Assembly: GCA_038049695.1 (NCBI GenBank)
Contig: CP142451.1
Location: 41,985,001-42,049,000, forward strand
Source of the DNA: Cinnamomum chago
Lineage: Eukaryota > Streptophyta > Magnoliopsida > Laurales > Lauraceae
Direction: 5' to 3'
Length of the DNA: 64,000 nt
The notes under the pieces are model-generated. The model saw nothing but the letters and a program-made list of their open reading frames with translations, ran no database searches and had not been told where the DNA came from. Positions 57,617 through 64,000 of the stretch are shown here, one piece after another. Numbering within the stretch: position 1 is the stretch's first letter; the number at the start of each line of letters is the position of its first letter. Both the position numbers and the translations under genes were made by a program.

Positions 57617-57790
57617 CCGGTCGACCGAGACCTGTGTCCCGGTCGACCGGGAACACTGTCGGGCGAGTCAGCAGTTTCTGAGCTGAAACTTGCCAACGGT
57701 AAAAAATATGACCGTTGTGCCTTCCCGGTCGACCGAGGCCTGTGTCTAGGTCGACCGAGGACTAGCCGTTGGGCATTTTTGGCTATAAAA
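57617..57790 (+). promoter_or_regulatory. Element D promoter: GTCGACCG palindromes and TATA box
   Basis: Four ccggtcgaccg-type palindromes lie at about 57617, 57638, 57724 and 57747. The last ends 24 bases before TATAAAA (57784-57790). In LTR 2 three sites (about 61016, 61101, 61122) precede TATAAAG (61160-61166). Conserved placement next to the TATA box suggests a regulatory role. Confidence 0.6.
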
Positions 57791-58585
57791 ATGAGTTCTT
57801 TCCTTTGTCCAAAGATGGAGATTTTTAAGCCTTCTTTGAGGAGCTTTGAGACAAGACAAATGGGAGGAACTAAGAGAGACCAAAGGGGTCATTAAGTGAA
57901 GCTTAAGCTTGGATCAACTAAGTTAAATCTCCAAGTAAGTTTTACTTTTAATTAATCATTTGTTATGTGCTTTATTTGAAACTTTGGAAAATGATTTCAA
58001 GCATGATAACAATGATGTGTTGAATCCATTCTTCCCTTCATCTTTGATATTCAAGATTGGATTCATCACTTTGATTTCAACCTAAGTTTTGTTTTACACT
58101 TTCTTAATCATGCTTAGCCTAAATCTTTGATTTCTTTTATTGCATGATTATTTCACTTGGTTGAAACTTCCCTTGTTGTTTTCATTCATTTAATCTTTAG
58201 TCAAATTAGTTTTGAAAACAACATTGCACATGCATCACTTGATTAGGCTTAAACACTTTCATACAACTTGTGATCTTTAGATTTTCATATCATTCACAAG
58301 TGTGTAATTGTTCAAGTGATTTGCATAGAACTTCAATCATATCTTTTTGTGCCTTAAACTTTCAAATTGCATTAAGCATAAATTGATTGAGCTTACTTTT
58401 AAACTTGATTGAAGTTTTCACACACACACTTCATAAGCATACATATCTTTGCATTTCTTTGAGTGTTTGTGTGAGTTAGATTTTCATTTTAATATCCGCC
58501 TATTTAGAGGCAAATTTATTTGAGCTTAAATTGTAATCTCTTAGAGTGATCTTTTGTGAAGACACTTTCTTAGAGAAATCTTTAT

Positions 58586-58724
58586 TTGTAAAGGTTATTG
58601 CTTAGCCTAAGAAAAGCATCTTGTAAAGGTTATTGCTTAGCCTATAAAAGCACATTGAGAGGTTGTTGTTTAGCCTAGAAAAATAACATTGTAAGGGTTA
58701 TTGCTTAGCCTAGTAAAAAGCATA
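58586..58724. repeat. 34-bp minisatellite in D LTR 1 (4 copies)
   Basis: Units of the form ttgtaaaggttattgctta / gcctaagaaaagcatc. Four copies with small changes. LTR 2 has five (61964-62137). Confidence 0.88.
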
Positions 58725-59083
58725 CATGGTGGAAATCCGATGGGGTGTTGGATGCACAAGCCGGTAGTGGATGTAGGCACGTTGGCCGAACCACTATAAA
58801 TATTGTGTTGTGGTGATTGCTATGTGGTGATTGTTTTTGTTTTAGCTTCCGCATATTGATTGATTTATCATCACTTGTGACTAGTTTTTGTTAAGAATTA
58901 AAATTGGTCTTAATTAGTCATAATTGTAGCTCACCCTATTCACCCCCCCCCCCCCTCTAGGGTTAGGATCCCAAGGACTTTCAATTGGTATAAGAGACAA
59001 GTGCTCTATCTTTTAGGATCAAGTGTTTGGAACTCTTGATTAGGTGTAAAAACCTAGAGTTAAAACCCTAGAGTTGTGTTTTT

Positions 59084-60455
59084 ATGAAAATCATTAGAAT
59101 GGACTCCACTATACTAGATCTTGTAGATTCTTCTAGACCCCTCATTCTTCCTTCTATTGGAGATTCAAACTCTCAATCTAATGAATCTCAATGTGACATA
59201 AAAGGGGAAGAAAATGATTACAAACATGAAGATCTTCAACAAGCCTTTGAGGAATTATATGAATTATCCTTAAAGACTGAAAAGAGAAACAAAAAGTTAA
59301 GAGAAGAATCTAAAAGACTAAACAAAGAATTAGTCTCTTCAAAAGATGAGCTTAGAGAGAAAGAAGAAGTCATAAATTGTTTAGAATCTAAGTTCATGAT
59401 CTCTTTAAATAATCTATCTAACATTCAAGATGAACTAAGAGAATTAAAGATGGATTATGATAATGTCAATAAAGAAAATTTAAATCTAAGAGATCAAACA
59501 AAAAGGCAAAATGAAGACATTGACAATTTAGAATCCAAATTGATTAAAAGTAAGTTAAAAACTCAAGAACTTGGGTCTAATGTCATCAATGAACTTAAAC
59601 TTGATTTAAAACTTGCCAATGAAGAGCTAAGCAAATATAAGGAAATTGAAAATGAACTTTTAAAAGTTAAACATGAAAATTCAATCCTTCTAACCAAAGT
59701 CACTCAACTTGAAGGATATAAACAAAAGTATGAGTGCAAGTTTACCCAAAGTGAAGAAAGACTTGAAAAATTATTTAAATTGGGTAAACCACATGGAGAT
59801 AGGACGGGTCTTGGTTTTAATAAGCATACTTCACATGACCCTAAATTCACCAACACTTTTGTGAAAGGTGAGTCCTCTTTCTCTAGCACTCTTTCTCCAA
59901 TGTCCAAAACTAAATGTCATTATTGTGGTAAAGTAGGACATTTCAAATTTGAGTGCAAATTAAGGAAAAGTCATGTCTAAACCCAACTTTGAACCTAAGA
60001 AAGTTAAATCAAATTCTATGAAGGGTAAGACTTTGAATTCCAAGGAAGACTCTAAGAAATTTAAACAAGTTAAAACTATTCACAAAGAGTCATCCAAGAT
60101 AGATTTTAAAAAGACTAAACATCAAAATAAATCTATCAAAAATAATCTTCTCACTTTCCCTCCCTTAGCCTTAGAAATGAAAGAATTTTTGAAAAAGCTT
60201 GAAAAGTTAAAATTAAAATTCAAAAGGCAAAAAGAGGGAGGAAAAGCTAAAAGAAATGAGAAGAATAAGAAGAATATGAAACACCAACTTCTTAAGACTA
60301 ATCATCAATCTAAAATAGTCAAACCTCAAAGATTTGATGTTAAGTCTAAAAGAATTCAACCCTCATCTCCTTTAGTTGGTGGAAGTTCCAAAATAGTCTC
60401 CAAAGTCCAAGACCTTAGGTGGATTCCAAAAGTTATTTACTTAGACAAACCTTGA
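59084..60455 (+). pseudogene. gag: Element D unit 1: gag-like coiled-coil and zinc-knuckle protein, frameshifted
   Basis: ATG 59084 (MKIIRMDSTILDLV). After a short N-terminus the chain is Lys/Glu/Asn-rich coiled coil to about codon 225, then GKPHGDRTGLGF, FVKGESSFSS and the zinc knuckle CHYCGKVGHFKFEC (59914-59955, CX2CX4HX4C). A small deletion near 59970 shifts the frame, which resumes at 59973 with SKPNFEPKKVK, a Lys-rich tail and RWIPK. The GLGF, zinc knuckle and W(I/V)PK order is that of SIRE-type copia gag C-terminal halves. The capsid (UBN2) part and all of pol are absent. Only one full 49-residue coiled-coil repeat is present, against two full and one partial in unit 2. Confidence 0.82.
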
Positions 60456-60515
60456 GGCCTTGAACCTCCTTGACCAACCTATTCTTAATAGTTAAATCTC
60501 TTTGTTGGTCATGTT
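60456..60515. other. Short spacer between D gag 1 and D LTR 2
   Basis: 60 bases with no polypurine tract before the LTR. This favours insertion of D2 into D1 over a simple shared LTR. Confidence 0.6.
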
Positions 60516-62401
60516 TGTTAGGAATTTTGTATTTGCAATTTGATGGATGCATTTGCACTTTAGCATCATTTGATATTTCACACATGCATTGTTTTTAGAA
60601 ACATTGAAATCTAGTTTTATACAAGCATAGCTTTTAAGATTTGGAAAAGTATTTGTTATATGCATGTTTTGGTTTTAAACTTGGATGCATTAGTTTTGAA
60701 ACCCAAACTCTTTTGAAAACCTATATCCTTGTGCATTATATTTGGAAAATCATCTTGAGTTTGTAGGTTTGGGCCTTGCATACATTCTTCACAAAAAGAA
60801 TCATTTTTGTATGCATTTTCATTTGAAAAGAGTTTTATCAAATCAAGCTAGCCTTTGGTTTTAAACCTTTGAATCATTTTAGGCTTTGTGTGTTTCATGT
60901 TTTTAAATGTTTTAAAACATGTTTTTAAGCTTGGTTTAGTGACCCACAAAATTCCACAAAGAAAATCTTCAAAATGCAAAAGTTGGAATTTTTGGGGGTG
61001 TCCCGGCAGTGTCGCCGGTCGACCGAGACCACTGCAGGGCAAGTGGACAGTTTTTGGAACTGGAGCCCCAACGGTCAGAAATCTGACCGTTGTGCCTTCT
61101 CGGTCGACCGAGACCTCTTTGCCGGTCGACCGAGAACTAGCCGTTGGCAACTTTTTGGCTATAAAGTCCATTCATTTCCAACCTTTTTCAAGGCTTGACT
61201 CATGAACCTTTGAGAGCATTTTGGAACCATTGAAAGGGGATGAAGTTGGAAAGGCTAGAAGGTCATTAGGAGAGCTAAAGCTTGGATCAATGAGTTAAAC
61301 CACCAAGTAAGCTCTACCTTTGTTAATCATAGTTTTCATGTTTTATTTAAGCTATTGGTAAATGATTTTGTACATGATAACTATGATGTGTTGAATCCAT
61401 TCTTCTCCTAATCTTTGATCTAATTAAGATTGGATTCTTCACTTTGGTTTCAATCCAAGTAGTTTCTAAAACCTTCTTAATCATGCTTAGTATAAATCTT
61501 TGATTTCCTTTTTATGGCATGATTCATTTTCTTGGTTGAGACCTAATTTGTTGTTTTCATTCATTTGAACTTTAGTAAAATTAATTTGGTTTTGAAAACA
61601 ACATTGCACATGCATCACATGTTCTAAGTTAGTCATTTTCATACAACTTGTGATTCTTTGATTTTCATATCATTAACAAGTTATTTTTCATACATGTGAT
61701 TTGCATTAGACTTCAATCAAATCTTTCATGAGCTTTGAACTTTGAAATGCTTCAAGCATATATTTGATTAAGCTTTCTTTTTAAACTTGATTGAAGTCAT
61801 CACACACACACATCATGAGCATTCATCTTTGCATTCATATAGTGTTTGTGTGAGTTTGTTTTAAACTTTCAAATCCGCCTAATTAAGAGGCAATTTCATT
61901 GAGCTTAAATTGTATCTATTAGAGTGATCTTTTGTGAAGACACTTTCTTAGAGAAATCTTGAATTGTGTAAGGTTATTGCTTAGCCTAAGAAAAGCATCT
62001 TGTAAGGTTATTGCTTAGCCTAAGAAAAGCATTTTGTAAAGGTTATTGCTTAGCCTATAAAAGCACATTGAGAGGTTGTTGTTTAGCCTAGAAAAACAAC
62101 ATTGTAAGGGTTATTGCTTAGCCTAGTAAAAAGCATACATAGTGGAAGTCCGGTGGGGTGTTGGATGCACAAGCCGGTAGTGGATGTAGGCATTGAGGCC
62201 GAACCACTATAAACATTGGTGTTGTGGTGCATGCTTTTGTGGTGATTGTTTATTTGAGCTTCCGCATATTGTATGTTTAATCATCACATGTGATTAGTTA
62301 TTGTTAAGAAATTAAAATTGGTCTTTATTGGTCACAATTGTAGCTCACCCTATTCACACCCCCCCCCCCCCCTCTAGGGTTAGGATCCTCGTGGACTTTC
62401 A
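60516..62401 (+). repeat. Element D LTR 2 (1,886 bp)
   Basis: Starts tgttaggaattttgtat and ends gtggactttca. It contains the GTCGAC cluster, TATAAAG (61160-61166), five 34-bp repeats and a long C run (62359-62372). Clearly diverged from LTR 1 with indels, so the two are not products of one recent event. Confidence 0.9.
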
Positions 62402-62403
62402 AT

Positions 62404-62416
62404 TGGTATCAGAGCC
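62404..62416 (+). other. Element D2 primer-binding site
   Basis: TGGTATCAGAGCC, initiator tRNA-Met type, 2 bases after the LTR end. Confidence 0.93.
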
Positions 62417-62502
62417 TCGTGCTCTATCTTTTAGGATCAAGTGTTTGAAACTCTTGATTAGGTGTAAAAACCTAGAGTTAAAACCCTAGAGTTGTCCTTT
62501 AT

Positions 62503-64000
62503 ATGAAAATCATTAGAATGGACTCCACTATGCTAGATCTTGTAGATTCTTCTAGACCCCTCATTCTTCCTTCTATTGGAGATTCAAACATTCAATTAAA
62601 AGAATCTCAAATTGAATTAAAAGAAGAAGAAATTAAAGAAAATGAAGAAGATCTTCAACAAGCCTTTGAGGAATTATATGAATTATCCTTAAAGACTGAA
62701 AAGAGAAACAAAAAGTTAAGAGAAGAATCTAAAAGACTAAACAAAGAATTAGTCTCTTCTAAAGATGAGCTTAGAGAGAAAGAAGAAGTCATAAATTGTT
62801 TAGAATCTAAGTTCATGATCTCTTTAAATAATCTATCTAACATTCAAGATGAACTAAGAGAATTAAAGATGGATTATGATAATGTCAATAAGGAAAATTT
62901 AATTCTAAGAGATCAAATAAAAAGGCAAGATAAAGACTCTAACAATCTTGAATCTAAATTGACTATCTCTAAGGAAAATTTATCAAATGCTCAAGATGAA
63001 TTAAATAAGACTAAGATAAATTGTGATGAGCTTAAAAAGGAAAATTGTAACCTAAGAGATACAATTAAAAGACAAGATGAAAACATTAACTATTTAAAAT
63101 CCAAGTTGACAATTTCAAATGAAAATTTGTCTAATGCACAAAGTAATTCAAAAACTTTAGAACTTGGATCTAATGTTGTTAATGAGCTTAATTCTAAGTT
63201 AAAACTTGCCTATGAAGAGCTAAACAATTATAAGGAAATTGAAAATGAACTTTCAAAAGTCAAACATGAAAATTCAATCCTTATAACCAAAGTCACTCAA
63301 CTTGAAAACTATAAACAAAAGTATGAGTGCAAGGTTACCCAAAGTGAAGATAGACTTGAAAAATTATTTAAAATGGGTAAACCTCATGGAGATAGGACGG
63401 GTATTGGATTCAATAGGAATATGTCTTATGACCCTAAATTCACCAACACTTTTGTGAAAGGTGAGTCCTCTTTCTCTAGCACTCTTCCTCCCTTGCCCAA
63501 ATCAAAATGTAATTATTGTGGCATTGAAGGGCATTTTACATTTGAGTGCAAACTAAGGAAAAGAAGCTATGTGTCTAAACCCATCTTTGAACTCAAGAAA
63601 GTAAAATCAAACTTGAAGGGTAAGACACTAAAAACAAAGGAAGACTCCATAAAGCTTAAACAAGTTAAACCAATTAACAAGGAGTCTCCAAAAATAGATT
63701 CTAAAAAGGTTAAACAAGTCAAACCAAGTTTAAAAGAATCTATTAACAAAAAGCTTCTCAACCTACCTCCCTTAAGTCAAAACATGAAAGAACTTTTGAA
63801 GAAAATTACAAAGTTAAATCTAAATTTCAAAAGTCAAAGAAAGGGAGAAAATAAGAAGAAAAGAAAAGTGAAACAATCCCCTAAGAAGAAAACTCACCAA
63901 CATCAAAAGACAAATCACCATTCTAAGCTAAATTTAGTAAAATCTAAATATCATGGTGATAAGTCTAAATTGAAAATTTATCAAGTTAAATCTCCTATAG
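62503..64000 (+). CDS. gag: Element D unit 2: gag-like coiled-coil and zinc-knuckle protein, runs off the window
   Basis: From ATG 62503 (a second ATG in frame at 62518) I read 499 codons without a stop to the window end. Order: short N-terminus LDLVDSSRPLILPSIGD; a long coiled coil; GKPHGDRTGIGF; FVKGESSFSS; zinc knuckle CNYCGIEGHFTFEC (about 63508-63550); then a strongly basic Lys-rich tail. The coiled coil contains a 147-base (49-residue) repeat starting at 62803, 62950 and 63097; 49 residues is exactly seven heptads. The intact frame over 1.5 kb contrasts with the frameshifted unit 1 and suggests recent selection or youth. The capsid domain of SIRE-type gag is not seen. Pol, if present, lies to the right. 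Confidence 0.88.
   Translation, partial: MKIIRMDSTMLDLVDSSRPLILPSIGDSNIQLKESQIELKEEEIKENEEDLQQAFEELYELSLKTEKRNKKLREESKRLNKELVSSKDELREKEEVINCLESKFMISLNNLSNIQDELRELKMDYDNVNKENLILRDQIKRQDKDSNNLESKLTISKENLSNAQDELNKTKINCDELKKENCNLRDTIKRQDENINYLKSKLTISNENLSNAQSNSKTLELGSNVVNELNSKLKLAYEELNNYKEIENELSKVKHENSILITKVTQLENYKQKYECKVTQSEDRLEKLFKMGKPHGDRTGIGFNRNMSYDPKFTNTFVKGESSFSSTLPPLPKSKCNYCGIEGHFTFECKLRKRSYVSKPIFELKKVKSNLKGKTLKTKEDSIKLKQVKPINKESPKIDSKKVKQVKPSLKESINKKLLNLPPLSQNMKELLKKITKLNLNFKSQRKGENKKKRKVKQSPKKKTHQHQKTNHHSKLNLVKSKYHGDKSKLKIYQVKSPI
62803..63160 (+). repeat. 147-bp in-frame repeat in D2 gag
   Basis: Starts at 62803, 62950 and 63097; the third copy is partial. Each begins (E/K)SK(F/L)(M/T)IS, and the two full copies carry an (N/K)KEN..LRD(Q/T)IKRQD segment near their ends. 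Unit 1 has starts at 59384 and 59531 only. Confidence 0.88.

Larger units (their letters stand above)
57227..58983 (+). repeat. Element D LTR 1 (1,757 bp)
   Basis: tgttaggaattttgtag ... gactttca, followed by a primer-like tggtataagagac (58986) that differs at two bases from TGGTATCAGAGCC. It contains a GTCGAC cluster (57617-57760), TATAAAA (57784-57790), a 34-bp minisatellite (58586-58724) and a C13 run (58943-58955). Confidence 0.88.

Noticed and set aside
1-64000. tRNA, rRNA or ordinary host protein gene
   Set aside because: None seen. TGGTATCAGAGC matches are primer-binding sites next to LTR ends, not tRNA genes.

Overview
The window is plant nuclear DNA made almost entirely of nested LTR retrotransposons. 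The evidence is long TG..CA LTRs, initiator-methionine-tRNA primer-binding sites (TGGTATCAGAGC), chromodomain Ty3/gypsy pol genes and a SIRE-like Ty1/copia gag. No host gene, rRNA, tRNA or CRISPR array was found. Species cannot be fixed from this sequence; an angiosperm is the safe statement.

Layout, left to right. 1-935 is the start of an A-family LTR on the minus strand, cut by the window edge. 936-3096 is non-coding flank with a 172-bp tandem duplication, a 42-bp palindrome and microsatellites. 3097-56210 is element C, minus strand, TSD acaac, 809-bp LTRs. C looks like a pol-less Tat-type element carrying an antisense (plus-strand) 'putative gypsy type transposon' gene with its own G-box/TATA promoter. 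Element B (5017-51661, plus, TSD atcgt) is inserted inside that gene; it is a decayed Tekay/Del-like chromovirus. Inside the 5' LTR of B, at TSD gttat, sits a 36,960-bp composite of A-family elements (5806-42765). 56216-57063 is non-coding flank. 57064-57226 is the first part of a B-like LTR, broken by D elements (57227-64000), which are copia SIRE-like, gag-only units. The second D gag is still open at the window end.

The A composite is the unusual part. Its order is: LTR L1 - pol (no gag or protease) broken by a complete second element A2 (L2 - gag-pro-pol - L3, truncated) - a duplicated 263-bp piece of the B LTR - then a regular array L4-pol-L5-pol-L6-pol-L7 with an exact 6,134-bp period. 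The outermost ends carry one shared TSD. The piece from 5543 to about 26,950 contains a 15,694-bp duplication offset whose junction has a 3-bp (ttg) overlap. Small variants separate unit 1 from units 2-4, which suggests exchange between two haplotypes followed by LTR-LTR unequal recombination.

How the parts could work together: only A2 has a nearly complete gag-pro-pol, 1,551 codons with a single in-frame TAG. The three array units encode RT, RNase H, integrase and chromodomain but no capsid or protease. D units encode only a coiled-coil/zinc-knuckle gag. C encodes only its antisense protein. The window is therefore a set of non-autonomous parts in which each unit lacks what another kind of unit has. 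All A LTRs share a strong splice donor, and all A leaders a branch-point/acceptor signal. If used, this intron would remove the primer-binding site and so separate translated from reverse-transcribed RNA.
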